A stretch of DNA of 64,000 nucleotides from Dendrolimus kikuchii. Taxonomy: Eukaryota > Arthropoda > Insecta > Lepidoptera > Lasiocampidae. The stretch's first letter is position 1. Each line of letters starts with the position of its first letter. A program made the translations under genes and the position numbers. Positions 1 to 11,500 of this stretch are shown here, in pieces. The stretch lies in NCBI GenBank assembly GCA_019925095.2, contig CM034414.1, forward strand, positions 1,404,001 to 1,468,000, written 5' to 3'. The notes under the pieces were generated by a model. It was not told the origin of the DNA. It saw nothing but the letters and a program-made list of their open reading frames with translations, and did not search any database.

Positions 1-80
1 TCACAACAATTAAACAATAAATTATGACACCACACAAAGTCACAAACACACAACTAACAACAAAACTTACACACATACCC

Positions 81-501
81 TTTTTTTTTTTTTTTGGCCA
101 GGGGAAATCCGTTTGAGGCACAAAAGCCTGGGGGGATGTTCGCGACCCGTGTGAGTGTGGGATTCGCCAGATCGCGGGTGGCACTAGCGTGCCCGGTCAG
201 AACCGGTGCCACGCTATTGCCACTCCCCAGTTAGGGATACCCACTAAAACCCCTGGGTGTTCCGTCCTGCGCCTTATGCCAGGGCTACGTGAATGCGGGA
301 TTCCCAACTCCGCGTGCCCTGGCAGGCGTGGGCCCCCCTCACTGGGCCTCTTCCTATGCCAGGGGACATATCCCCCGGCTACTACTAAGTCTAGTCCATG
401 CGTGGGGCGGTTTGTAACGCGCCCCACGGGAAGAGAGATGGGCGCGCGCGGAACACTCGCGCTCTCATCTCGACGGCATATGCGGGTGAGTGAGAACCCC
501 T
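81..501 (-). mobile_element. 5'-truncated LINE 3' end with target-site duplication
   Basis: GC-rich block beginning on the + strand with a 15-T run, so the element reads on the - strand and ends in poly(A). The 17 bp direct repeat AACTTACACACATACCC lies on both sides (64-80 and 502-518), a clean target-site duplication. No long open frame is conserved, so it is probably only the 3' untranslated end of a non-LTR retrotransposon or a SINE. Family not recognised. Confidence 0.8.
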
Positions 502-698
502 AACTTACACACATACCCACACCAACGCGCACTACCACCGCATTGCATTACACGCCCACTTCACAGACAGACCAAGACACAGAAAGAGCCTAAAATTAAT
601 AACCTAGGCACAGAAAGGAAAACAACACACATGGCACTAATTAAGATAATATATCGCTTATTTGGGGGAACAATAACCTAATTGTAATTTTATAAAAC

Positions 699-1018
699 TT
701 TTTTTTTTTTTTTTATTGCAGAAGATCAGCAGACAGGCAGACGGTCCACTTGATGGAAAGCGGTTACCATCGCCTATGGACATTTGCAACAGCAAAGTTT
801 CTACAAATGCGCTGCTGCTCTCTTAAGGGAGACTGGAACCTGGTCACTAATGCCGGAACACAACTCGAAGGTTGTTATGGCGATATACTTTAGACCAGGG
901 GTGGTAGCCATCCAGTCAGGCAAATGCCCTACCACCTGGCTGTGGGTTGTTAAGTCGCCTCTTACGATAGGCCGCCCGGCCGCAGGAAATTGTATTCTTT
1001 CTCCGTTCCTGCACGGAT
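699..1018 (-). mobile_element. SINE1 copy, near full length
   Basis: One of about 20 copies of the same ~310 bp repeat. In sense orientation the family starts CCGTGCAGGAACGGAGAAAG, passes through CCTGTCGTAAGAGGCGAC and ends CTCCTGCAATAAAAAA, so the tail includes an AATAAA. Here it is antisense, preceded by a T run. Short open frames in both directions recur in every copy and are by-products of the repeat. It could be the 3' end of a LINE rather than a true SINE. Confidence 0.85.
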
Positions 1019-1100
1019 AAGATTGTAATTATAGTGACCAGCTGCTGTTCTTTTATTACCATAAACCGCTCTGAGTTGTTGCAAGTATTACGCTTAGCTT

Positions 1101-1382
1101 TCGGCTGGGCGTAACTATTATCTAAATCTCAGCCTTTCCAACACAAACAAAAGCGCAGGGTCGTCAGGGGGGAGGGGGTTTTTAGTGGGTATTGGGCTTG
1201 CTCGCTCGTGTAGCAACGCTCGGAGTCTTCCACACTATTCTGTGACGTCGATCGCGGACGGAGCGCTGCCAAGAGCATACTATTGCTGCAGTGTTATCGC
1301 CCCCGACCGACGCGTGTCGTTCCCCTAGCAACGACCCAGTTTGTGCGTAAATCGGTTAAGCATTTTCCCTCGCCTCAAAAAA
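1101..1382 (+). mobile_element. A-tailed repeat, second copy at 24033-24431
   Basis: From TCGGCTGGGCGTAACT to a poly(A) run this is nearly identical to 24139-24431, including the stretch around GTGACGTCGATCGCG. The other copy has a target-site duplication and 106 extra 5' bases, so this one is 5'-truncated. Non-autonomous retroelement or LINE 3' end; no protein visible. Confidence 0.75.
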
Positions 1383-1389
1383 AAATGTA

Positions 1390-1510
1390 TTACACTTAGC
1401 CTACCGCCTAGTTGTTAATTTTAATTATTTAGTTTTATGGTTATTATTTATACTACGGGAGCATAATCTTATTTAACACCGCTTCGCGCTTCAAACCACC
1501 AAAAAGTGGT
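1390..1510 (+). repeat. Fragment of repeat P
   Basis: The motifs GCCTACCGCC, TTGTTAATTTTAATT and TGGTTATTATTTA followed by GGGAGC match the 3' half of repeat P as seen at 28391-28640 and 39953-40268. The 5' half is missing, and the A-tailed repeat ending at 1382 abuts it. Confidence 0.6.
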
Positions 1511-1702
1511 TTTATTATGCGTACTAGTTGCGACAAATTAAGAAAATGCTTACAATTTTTCTAACAAATGATAGAAGTCGCCTCTCTCCCATTTCTTACC
1601 AATTTTCCCTGTCTCCAGCTGCTCTTCCCAGTCTTTTCCACATCTATTTGCGAAAATATGTTCTCGCCTCTTTCTGGGCTTCCTCTTTCTCTCTTCCCAT
1701 CT

Positions 1703-1917
1703 CAGGGTATCAGTGCTGCTGCTCTCTAAAGGGAGACTGGAGCCGGGCCACTAATGCCGGAACACAACTCAAGGTCGTTATGGGAGCATAGTTTAGACCA
1801 TGGGTCGTAGCCATCTAGACGGGCAAATGCCCTACCACTGGCTGTGGGTTGTTTTGTCGCCTCTTACGACAGACCGCCTTGCCGTAGGAAATTGTATACT
1901 TTCTCTGTTCCTGCACG
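1703..1917 (-). mobile_element. SINE1 copy, truncated
   Basis: Antisense SINE1 sequence from the GCTGCTGCTCTC block through AACACAACTCAAGGTCGTTATGG to CTGTTCCTGCACGG. The terminal ~90 bp including the A tail is missing. Confidence 0.8.
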
Positions 1918-2371
1918 GCTCTGTGGGTGACTCATTTCTGGAGTTTACCTATAATCTGTGTAACAGACAGACAACAGACGAAGTTAGTAATATATTTGAA
2001 ATGTGTAAAATATTTTTCTTAGATAAAATTGTAAGCTGTGCCTATTGAGCTAGCGAAGCGTGAAGCCGGTGTTTCATATCTCGCGAGGACCGTGCCGTTG
2101 AGGCGAGATGCGGCCACGGTAGCGGAACGACGCGACGTGTGGTAGGGTTCCCACCCGTATATTTTAGCAAATTGTACCATGTGTTATTGAAATATAATAT
2201 AGTATGAAATGTACTATGTTTTCATTGCTGATTCAATTGTCGCGCTTTTATGTTTATATTCTTATGAAATAATAGATTTTTGCTGGCCAAAGCAAAAAGT
2301 AGTAATAAATACACATGGATAATTTATAATTCAATAATAAAATAAATGAAATATTAAATGAAGAAATTTAT
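1918..2371. other. Unassigned AT-rich stretch
   Basis: I see no exon or recognised repeat here apart from a short GC-rich patch (about 2050-2150). It lies upstream of the first exon found for the SEA/EGF gene and is either an intron of it or upstream DNA. Confidence 0.4.
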
Positions 2372-2539
2372 ACATACATACATAACTTCACGCCAGTTCC
2401 CTTGCGGGGTAGGCACGAAGAACAGAGCGCCATTTAGGCTTATTCTTAAACACCTCACTTGCTTCTTTCACATTCATAACTCTTGTCATGCACGCTCGTC
2501 TGTTCTTAAGGCTACTGACATTACCTTCTGCTAGTACAC
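2372..2539 (-). mobile_element. RTE-A 3' fragment
   Basis: Starts with (CATA)n then AACTTCACGCCAGTTCCC, the complement of the RTE-A coding 3' end whose protein finishes [12 protein letters not shown]. The 9 bp GAAATTTAT is duplicated at 2363-2371 and 2540-2548. Only the last ~150 bp of the LINE is present. Confidence 0.85.
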
Positions 2540-2784
2540 GAAATTTATCAATAATCTAATATCATAAAATAAAACTTAACTTATTTGTATTGTATTGTAC
2601 TCATAGTCCCTCAAGACTATAAGTAGAATACTGAGCCCAGATCACCGTCTTCTAACGGGTAAGGTGCCCAGAAGGCTGGCTACGTTTCCTCGCTGGATCG
2701 CCATACTGATCCGGTGCCCGAGGTAAGCACCAGCCCTCTGATCACCCGAAGAGTCAATGAGTCGTTTCGATAAATGGTAGAGGC

Positions 2785-3201
2785 TCAGGGCATCAGGACA
2801 GCAAACGGCACAAACATACAACTCTCACTGAGGGTTGCATATTTGCGCCGGTTGAGTGATTCAGCTGTTTCCGCCGCCGAACCGGTTGATTTTGACGTGT
2901 TCGGTAAATGGGATGCGGCCAACGTGTCTACGCAGGTCGCATCCCACACCAAAGGCTTCCCACGCTGCCAGGGAATTAGAGCCATTCCGTCGGGACGCCT
3001 ACCATCGTCACGTGCAATACTGTTCGGCTCCAATAAACCCGGCACGTTAGTGGTGGTAAGCGCCCACCGTAAAACATTGTTCGAGGCGGCGTGGCGTAAC
3101 CATCTGCCGGCACTGCGGCGGCAAGAAAGACCGTGGTATCCTGGGTTGATTACCTCTGTTCCACAGACGCATGTGTGTGGTGCGCATATGCGAGAAACCA
3201 A
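2785..3201 (-). pseudogene. Retroelement-type protein fragment, restriction-like endonuclease-like
   Basis: An uninterrupted 138-residue reading frame contains CVCGTEV, the block HGLSCRRSAGR, then LEPNSIARDDGRRPDG and GKPLVWDATCVDT. The spacing of RPDG and the later WDAT resembles the P-D and V-x-D-x-T arrangement of PD-(D/E)XK restriction-like endonucleases, as at the C-terminus of some non-LTR retrotransposons. No reverse transcriptase is adjacent. A second decayed piece lies at 7740-7870. The + strand is also open over this range but shows no family features. The endonuclease assignment is inference. Confidence 0.55.
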
Positions 3202-3239
3202 GCGCAGATTATAGCTAAAAATAAGGAAGTATCCATCAA

Positions 3240-4024
3240 TCTATACTAATATTATAAAGCTAAAGAGTTTGTTTGTTTGTTTGTTTAAAGGCGCTAATCT
3301 TAAGAACCGCTGGTCCGATTTGAAAAATTCTTTCAGTGTTGAATAGTAAATTTATCGAGGAAGGCTACAGGCTATAATATATTTTCAAAAAAATTAAGGA
3401 TCTTTACTAAAAGTCCAATAATGTAACCCAAGGTGTAAAAAAATGACCCGAAAAAATCCTTACACGGCGTGCGCTGCGAAAACTATTGATTATAGAACAA
3501 AACAATGTACTACCACTTTGCAGAACATAAAATATAATTGTCTAAAAAAAATATCGCGTAACCATACGTCTAACTATTGTAGTTATCTCACAATAAGTGT
3601 TTTCTGATATTTTTTTAAATCATTTAAATGCCGTCGCTTCAAAAGCTCTTTATTTTGTACCTTGGTATTAATCCTTATCAAAATAAATTACTCCATATTC
3701 AAGACGAATTTAATACCTTTCTAGAACTTTTTGAATTATTCAATTCGGACGTTTCATTCAAAAGATATTGCGATATTTAAAATGTAAGTATTAGTGGTGT
3801 AGCCAAATATACTAATATTGTTTGATTGAACGCGCTAATCTCAGAAACTACTGGTCTGATTTGAAAAATTCTTTCAGTGTTGGGTAGCCCATTTATCGAG
3901 TAAGGCTATAAGCTATATTTCATCACGCTAAGACCAATACAAGCGGAGCACCAATGAAGAATGTTTCAAAATCGGAGGGTCTTGAAAGCAAATTTCACGC
4001 GGACGACGTCGCCGGCACAGCTAG
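3240..4024 (+). mobile_element. Non-autonomous Helitron
   Basis: Begins TCTATACTAATATTATAAAG after an A and ends CAGCTAG before a T, matching the Helitron rule of 5'-TC, 3'-CTRR and insertion between A and T. Inside is a second start-like sequence near 3810 (ATACTAATATTG, then GAACGCGCTAATCTCAG), so this is a composite. It encodes nothing. A copy of the same subfamily lies inverted at 32593-36118, split by a LINE. Confidence 0.8.
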
Positions 4025-4255
4025 TGTGCCTATATTTAGGGAGGAGATAGCTTGGAGCCAGATACCAGACTCTACGGGAAACGTCAAGGATGCGGGCACG
4101 TCCTGTAGAGTTAGTCGAATTTGAAAGTTTTGCATTTAATTTTCTACAAATAGGTATAATGAATAAATAACGAAGAGTAAATGTGTGCACTATTACAAAT
4201 TTTAACCGGGCCGTAAATTTCCCAAAAGTAAAAATACTATATTTTATTCAAAAAA

Positions 4256-4690
4256 GTAGAGTAAACGCGGTTGAGATGCGAGCACTGCGCAAAATCTGCG
4301 GAGTGACGCTCGCGGACCGCGTTCGTAATACCGAAGTAAGAAAGAGAGTTGCTCTGAAAGAGAGTGTCGGGGTGAAGGTAAGGAAAGGAATGCTCCGGTG
4401 GTTCGGGCATGTGGAAAGAATGCATGATGAAAGAATGACTAAACAGATATACAATGCAAAAGTGGACGGATGCAGAAGTCGTGGAAGGCCACGACACACC
4501 TTCCATGATCAAATTGATCGTGTACTAGCGGAGGGTGATGTCAGGAGCCTTAAGAACAGACGAGTGTGCATGACAAGAGTTATGAATGTGAAAGAAGCAA
4601 GTGAGGTGTGTAAGAATGGGTCTAAATGGCGCTCTGTTGTTCGTGCCTACCCCGCAAGGGAACTGGCGTGAAGTTATGTATGTATGTATG
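4256..4690 (+). mobile_element. RTE-A 3' fragment with coding tail
   Basis: Encodes the C-terminus of the RTE-A protein ([30 protein letters not shown] and terminal AYPARELA) and ends in (TATG)n. Flanked by TATTCAAAAAA at 4245-4255 and 4691-4701. RTE LINEs characteristically end in short tandem tails rather than poly(A). Reverse transcriptase and endonuclease are missing, so the copy is dead. Confidence 0.9.
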
Positions 4691-4889
4691 TATTCAAAAA
4701 AAGTTGGCAACCCTAACGTGCGGTATACATTGTTTTCCCTTGGAAGATTATTTTCGTACATTATAAACAGGAATTTTGCAATGAATTGCGATGCTGTTTA
4801 GTAATGTTTAAATGTCTTAGATAACATAGGACACATACAAAATTAGATATTACAGTAGAAAATGTTTTATATATTTATAATATTAATAG

Positions 4890-5212
4890 CGGCCCCGGCA
4901 GACGTTGTGCTGCTCGGAAAAAATAAAATCTAGGACCCGACCCCAGCGCCACCTACCGGTTCCAATTGTGGATTTAAACCATCCGGGAACCCACTCAAAC
5001 ACCCAAAAACAAAATCACCAAAATCGCTCTCGGTGATTAGGAGGATTCTAGAACCCGATCTCAGCGCCACCTACCGGTTCTTTTTGCGAATCTAAACCAT
5101 CCCGGGACCCACTCAAACACACACACAAAATTTCATCAAAATCGGTAAAGTCGTTCTCAAGTTATAAAATTACAACGAAAAGTGGCATTGATTTTTATAT
5201 ATATAGATAAGA
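4890..5212 (-). mobile_element. Helitron-like element, antisense
   Basis: Read on the - strand it starts near TCTATATATATAAAAATC and ends in the GCAGCACAACGTCTGCC region, which parallels the 3' part of the element at 29650-29856. The final CTAG is not preserved. An internal motif around CAGCGCCACCTACCGGTT occurs twice in direct orientation, so part of it is duplicated. Confidence 0.5.
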
Positions 5213-5544
5213 TTCCAAACATGCCGTGTCTGTACATATAAGCTATTAAAATACTGCAAATTATGATTTAGTTAGATTAGGTACATTTTAATGAATGCAT
5301 TTTTTATTTAAACATAATTTATTTTATCAAACAAAGAAACTGAATTCGGTCCTGAACCAAAAAACGCATACATAATTTACTCTAAAATTATGCCGCCTCT
5401 CACCACGTCTAGTCTAAATTTATGCCGCACTTCCACGCGGCCGTAACGCTTTTTCGTGACAGAAAAATCCTAAGACCCCGTCTATATAGAAGTTTCACTT
5501 CAAAAAAACAAACAACTGGAATAGACTATAAACGACAGAGAACC

Positions 5545-6514
5545 CGATGCTTTTTTTAGATTTCTTGTCTGTTTGTTCGGGGTTCACGTAAAAACTAATA
5601 GTCCGATTTCGATCCGGTTTAAGCTGATCGACAGCAGATTTTTAGGACTTAAAACCTGCCCTATTTTTTATCTTGTGGTTCCCGCGGGAATTTTTCTGGG
5701 AATGATTTAAGATTGGTAGCTGTTTGGTTTAATTTTTGGATCGCTAAATTATGCGATTGTATATATATATTTGTGGATTAGCTTGTGCTGCGAGATTGTC
5801 TACACGGATGCGTATTGAAGAAGACTATATTGGTGTGACATACATACATACATAACTTCACGCCAGTTCCCTTGCGGGGTAGGCACGAACAACAGAGTGC
5901 CATTTAGGCTTATTCTTACGCACCTCACTTGCTTCTTTGACATTCATAACTCTTGTCATGCAAGCTCGTCTGTTCTTAAGGCTCCTGACATCACCTTCTG
6001 CTAGTACACGATCAATTTGATCATGCAAGGTGTGTCGTGGCCTTCCACGACTTCTGCAGCCATCCACTTTTGCATTGTATATCTGTTTAGTCATTCTTTC
6101 ATCATGCCCGAACCACCGGAGCATTCCTTTCCTTACCTTCACCCCGACACTCTATATTGGTGTTGCCACACATATATTACAATTTTCATGACCTCTTTGT
6201 GTTACCCGGTTAACAAACCCAATTTGCGCAACCTTTAGTGTTGCGCTTATATATTGGTATTATGCCATCACACCTTGTCGTAGACAGTAGCAAATTTCAC
6301 GTAATAAAATATGTGATACTTTTTATCACGGGAATCGCGCGGGATTTTTCCTGGGAGTAGTTTGCAGTTGTTCCGTAAAAATTAGCTTATTCCGACACAG
6401 TTTTCACTGAAACGATCGCTTTCATTTTTATTTAAATGATGCGGTGCTTTGTCGCCCTGGAATCCCGCGGGAATTTCAACTGAAGCGTGTACAAAGTCAC
6501 GGGCATATCCTAGT
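5545..6514 (+). mobile_element. Helitron-like element interrupted by RTE-A
   Basis: AT-rich element with recurring CCCGCGGGA(A/T)TT motifs, ending ACGGGCATATCCTAG before TT as Helitrons do. Its 3' part resembles 47500-47758. The RTE-A fragment 5837-6151 sits inside it. The 5' boundary is approximate and the class is inferred from the 3' end only. Confidence 0.5.
5837..6151 (-). mobile_element. RTE-A 3' fragment
   Basis: Antisense RTE-A end with (CATA)n tail. The 12 bp CTATATTGGTGT flanks it at 5825-5836 and 6152-6163. The encoded C-terminal protein lacks four residues (VERM) relative to other copies. Confidence 0.9.
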
Positions 6515-6663
6515 TATTAAATAAATTGCATTCAGAACTCACAGTTCTCGACATTTTTTTGACTAATGGGTGAATGACTCGCCGTTCGCCGGCAGCCGTT
6601 TTTGCTTTTATTCGCCAACCATTAGTCAGCTGGTGAATGGTTGTCGAATTTTTTATTACGAAG

Positions 6664-6880
6664 CTGGCCATATCAGTCTCCCTTTAGAGAGCGGCAGCAT
6701 AGTGGTAGCTATCTTGAAGTGTAACCTTATAGTTCTGCTGTTGAGCGAAGCGTTTACTCTGACGTATCCTGAAAAATGGATAGATGACACGACTCGCGTT
6801 GATGTAGGAGGTGACAAAACAACCCACAGCCAGGTGCTAGGGTATTTACCTGTCTGGGTGGTGCAACGGCTATCGGAATG
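6664..6880. repeat. SINE1-derived mosaic
   Basis: Contains the SINE1 pieces CAGTCTCCCTTTAGAGAGC and GACAAAACAACCCACAGCCAG, separated by ~120 bp of unrelated DNA. A further piece (CTACCACCCCTGGTCTAG, about 7058-7092) follows. An old rearranged copy. Confidence 0.6.
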
Positions 6881-7106
6881 GGAGACAAGTGAAACGAACC
6901 CATGCTGGAATAATACTCATTTATTTTAAGACAATGTTTAACATTTATAACACCTAGTTATAACATAGATAGTGACATAATTAGGCACATATCAATATAA
7001 TTTAGGTTGTTAGATATGTATTACAGTTCTCCTATATAACTGTTACATCCTTCCATGGCTACCACCCCTGGTCTAGTGTATGCCGCGATAACAACTTGGG
7101 TTGCGT

Positions 7107-7349
7107 TTTTTTTTTTTTTTTTATTGCAGGAGTTCAGCAGACAGGCAGACGGCCCACTTGATGGAAAGCGGTTACCATCGCCTATGGACATTTACAACAC
7201 CAAAAGTGCTACAAATGCGCTGCTGCTCTCTTAAGGGAGACTGGAACCTGGTCACTAATGCTGGAACACAACTCAAGGTTGTTATGGCGACATACTCTAG
7301 ACCAGGGGTGGTAGCCCTCCAGTCGGGCAAATGCCCTACCACCTGGCAA
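7107..7349 (-). mobile_element. SINE1 copy, truncated at its sense 5' end
   Basis: Antisense: T run, TTATTGCAGGAGTTCAGCAGACAGG through to CAAATGCCCTACCACCTGG. The remaining ~80 bp of the family consensus is absent. Confidence 0.85.
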
Positions 7350-7739
7350 ACGTAGTTTAATTGTGGCTTTATCACGTCTATTCACCAAAATTGAACTAAA
7401 ATGAGGAATAAAACCCCAATCAAGGGACCCACACTGCTTCTCGTTTATGTAGCTACTCCTCGTACACCCGTCGCGTTGCGCATCTTGCACACCCCAGCGT
7501 CCTGTTGAGATGTATAGCTATAGTAGCGACTGGTCGTGTAAGATTCCACGAGTCGATAACAGCCAGCCTCACCGGCGGTCAGGTCGCGCTGGATTCGAGC
7601 GTAACTTTCACTTCGTAACACGAACTGACGCTTTCTTGTTGTTACTGGTGACGTCATAGTGTTCGGTACACGTGTGAGGCCCCACCGGCCATTATTGCAG
7701 GCAAATTAGGCTTTACATACTGGCATCCTTAGATAACCT
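7350..7739. other. Unassigned, moderately GC-rich stretch
   Basis: No exon, transfer RNA or recognised repeat seen. Short open frames on both strands carry no family features. Confidence 0.35.
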
Positions 7740-7870
7740 TTATCGCACTTATAGTCAAGGTGGCGAACTCCCATCTTCAAAGGTATAAGTGACATTCCGT
7801 CCGGCCTCTTGCCATCGTCGCAGACCAAGACATTTGGCTCTAGGATAGCTTGTTGAAATGTACAAGCTTT
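7740..7870 (-). pseudogene. Second fragment of the endonuclease-like retroelement protein
   Basis: Read on the - strand the frame contains LEPNVLVCDDGKRPDGMSL, clearly related to the LEPN...DDGRRPDGMAL block at 2785-3201. Sequence on either side does not continue the homology, so this is a decayed relic. Confidence 0.5.
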
Positions 7871-8335
7871 TAATTTAATTTTCTACCCAAGTGGCTGAAA
7901 CGTCGGAAATAAAATGCCCTGCTTACAACCGTTGAAACGTATTTTTAATTATGTGTAGGCATTATACTGTTACGTGCGAGCGTTACGTGTTACGCTCTTG
8001 GGATTGCAAGAAAACACCAGTTTTTTTGGTGTTTCCTTCCATTCGCGTACCGCCGCTCGCACGTAACATTTATCTATCTCTGTCCTTTTCTTCCCGAACC
8101 TTCTATTCTAAAATTTCCATCTTCATTTCGTTATTCTTATATTCATCATCTATCCCTTTCTAAAATGTATCTGTCCTTGTCTTTTTCTGCCAGCACCTTC
8201 TACATTTTTCTGAAACTTCTCAAACCAAATAGATCGTTCCACCACCACTCGCCACAAAACTAGTCGCGAAAACTTAAAATAAATACTATTTTGTTTATCT
8301 ATACGAAATCAAAAATTTTTGTTTCGAAATTCCAG

Positions 8336-8558
8336 GTTACGAAGAAACCTACTCCATATCACAGCTATCACCAAAATCGACCTCCGTCCCCAGAATACCT
8401 CAAGACCTGATGATGCAGACAAGCGAAACCGGCGACTTGCTGAGGATAGAGCCCAGCACGAAGAGTTTCGACGTGGAGATCGAAGATCTGGGGTCCAGCG
8501 AGGTGGACGAGCCTCACTACATAGTGGCCAGATCGGCAGATCCTCTCAGGGAGTCAAG
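8336..8558 (+). CDS. SEA/EGF gene, first exon found in window
   Basis: Acceptor TTCCAG then GT completing a Gly codon; the frame runs [14 protein letters not shown] to RSADPLRES and ends with two bases of an Arg codon before GTGATA. Acidic and Ser/Thr-rich, with the block [19 protein letters not shown]. No known domain. The missing first codon base shows that at least one more coding exon lies upstream. Confidence 0.8.
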
Positions 8559-11500
8559 GTGATATGACATTGAAATATTTTGTTCTGTTTGTTTTTCGTA
8601 GTGTAATTATTTTGATAATAATTAAAAAATGCATGCATGCTGTGTTCGCACCAAGAAAGCCAGTCAGCAACCATATTATTTGTACTCTAGTTTTGTTTAA
8701 ATAAAAGTAAGCTGAGTTGGCCAGTTTGCGAACCAAACTAAAAAAAAAATAAAAAAATAACTGACTTCCAATTACAAAAGTATTAACAAATATTTTCTAC
8801 AACATCTTGAAGTCGATGTTTCTCCAATGGCGCTCTCCGTAGATTCTTTTCGGATTGTCGACGCGTCGACGATACGACAATCGGATACGCGGACCGAGGT
8901 TTAGTACGCGAACCGATAATGCGACAATCCTACCGACTGCGCCAGTTATGTGAGATGGCCGTCGGAGGAAGTTTTAAAAAACCAAGTATAACCGAAGTAA
9001 ACCGAGTGCTACCGCGATTGGAGCCAGTTTGTCCCGTCCATCGGTCCGCAGGGTGGCTCCGAGGCTTTGCAGGAACCTCTCGACTCAGCACTTTCCAACG
9101 CGTATGCTTGAGTCACCCACACGTGGCTTGGATGAGGTGTTTTCTTTGAATTTGCTGTGTGAGAAAAAACAGGGTTGCCTCATATGCGTGGAAAACCTTA
9201 GGATTACCACACATAACACGGTGCTAAATAAAACATAAAAAAACAACAATCAAATTGCAAAATGCACCAACTTTAAGAGAACGTGTTGAAGTCGGTGCAT
9301 TTTCCACGTTTTGCTTAGCACCGACTTCAAGATACTGTAGTAAGTATTTATATGCCTCGTTGTATTTTGCCTTTTAGTTGCTTGATTATGATGGATGGGT
9401 ACAAATGTAAAGGTAGATCAAAAAAAAAGGTGGATGGATTGTGTGAAGGATGATAATAATGATATGTGGTGTGACAGAAGATGTCAGAATAGAGGAGTGT
9501 GGAAGGCAAAGACATATTGTGCCGACCCCAATTAATCGGGAAATGGTGAAAGAAAAGAGAGAGAGAGAGAGAGTTGCTTGATTAGTTTGAGAAATAATAT
9601 TTTAAGCGCCTCTAGGAATTGAGGAGTTCTTATAGGAGTTGGTACCGGTAGACCGCGACGTCATGATCAAGTAACAGAAGTGTTAAAACGAGGATAGGTA
9701 AAAAGCATATCAAATAAACGTGCATGTATGAAGAGGTTAATGATAGTAGATGAAGTGAAAGTTGTTTGTCAGGATCGTCGCAAGTGGAGATCTATAGTCT
9801 CTGCCTACCCCGACGGGAAACAGGCCTGATAATATGTATGTATGAATTGTACTACTGGCACACGTTTACGTAAGTTTTACCTGTCGATGAGTGTAGGCGC
9901 TCGGCGCTCTTCAACAAGGGTAGCTCTCGATTTTCCTCGTATCAACTCATCAGATCCTGACTTGGTGATGATGCGATAACCTCAGGAGTATACTCCTTCG
10001 AATAAAGAAAAAAAAAGAAAATCGGTCCAATATTAACGGAGAAATGAGAATGAATTGAGAACTTCCTCGTTTTGGAAGTCGAATAAAAATGGAATCTTGA
10101 TGTTTTCATCGTCGTCTCGAGTATAGCAGACAGGTTGACGGCTCACCTGGTGGAAAGTGGTTACCGTAGCCTAAGGACATTTGCAATACCAAAGGTGCTT
10201 GCTACCAAAACGAATATGTTGCCGGTCTCGAAGAAGGTCTGGAACGTGATTTCTGATGCCGGAACACAATTAAAGGTTGTTATGGCTGCGGGCTTTGGAC
10301 CAGTGGGTAGCCATTCAGACGGGCAAATGATGAGTACCCCTGGTGCATGCTCTTCGCAGATGATATTGTTCTGGTAGATAAGACGGGGTGGCACTTCAAA
10401 ACACACTGGACAGGTGGCGGCAAGCGCTAGAGGACGTTGGGTTGAAAATCAGTAGAACCAAAATCGAATACCTGTTTTGAGATTTCGGCGTAACCTCTAT
10501 CTAGTACCGTGCCTCTTAAACTACAATTAACCCCACTACAGTGTAACCCCGAATACATCCGAATTGGTTCTTACTATGGCAGAGTAATTGTGAAATAGAG
10601 AAGGATGTAAGAAGAATAAATGCAGCTTGGCTAAAGTGGAGACAGGTAACCGGTACATGCGACAAACTAATGCCACTGAAACTAAAAGGTCAGATATATA
10701 AATCTATCATACGACCGGTCCGAATGTTGGGCCAATAACGTGATAGACCACAAACGACTTCACTCGGCTGAGATGAGATTGTTGCGATGGATTTGTGATA
10801 TTACAAGAATGGATAAGGTGAGAAATTAGTACATAAGGGGATCTTTGAAAGTTGCACCTGTCACTGAAAAATTGAGAGGAAGAAGACTGAGGTGGTTATG
10901 GGCATGTAATGAGGAGGGATGAACGTCACGTGACAAAAATAATGTTGCAGCAATCTTGCAGCTGCAAGATTGATGGATATAAATGTAAAGGTAGACCAAA
11001 AAAGAGATGGATGGATTGTATGAAGGATGATATGATGATTCGTGGTGTGACAGAGGACGTATGTCAGAATAGAGGACTATGGAAGCAAAAGACATATTGT
11101 GCCGACCCCGAATAATTGGGTAAAGGTGAAAAAAAAGAGATTATAATAATAATAATAGATCCGCAGGGGGCTTTGTGGCGAAGCCTTAGGTGAGTAGCGA
11201 CACTTCGGACCTGACTCCGGGGGCCAAGGCAAGGCTTCCGCCTCCGTGCTTGCTTTAACCAGCCGGCATGGAGTGGAGATTGCTAGTGCTAAGACTCAAG
11301 CGCCAGGAGTAGAAGTGATAAATGGCATAACGTCAGAAGTAGCTTCGGTGAACCTGCAGCCCACCTCTCTATACCCCTTAGCCACTCACACCCACGTCGC
11401 CCCTGTCTTCTGTCTTCCTGCCCATCCAGGTAGTGATGAGTCGCCGTCTGCCCATTTTTCCATGTTCCCTGAACATAACGACGGGCAGACGCCATAGTCC

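Noticed and set aside
189..503. 104-residue frame on + and a counter-frame on -
   Set aside because: It lies wholly inside the A-tailed insertion bounded by the 17 bp target duplication; no protein features.
4183..4671. 162-residue frame as a gene
   Set aside because: From 4256 it is the RTE-A C-terminus; the front is unrelated flank read through the insertion.
8406..8436. CTGATGA ... GAAAC resembling a hammerhead ribozyme core
   Set aside because: It sits in coding exon 1 and the bases between the two blocks do not form a stem II; judged coincidence.
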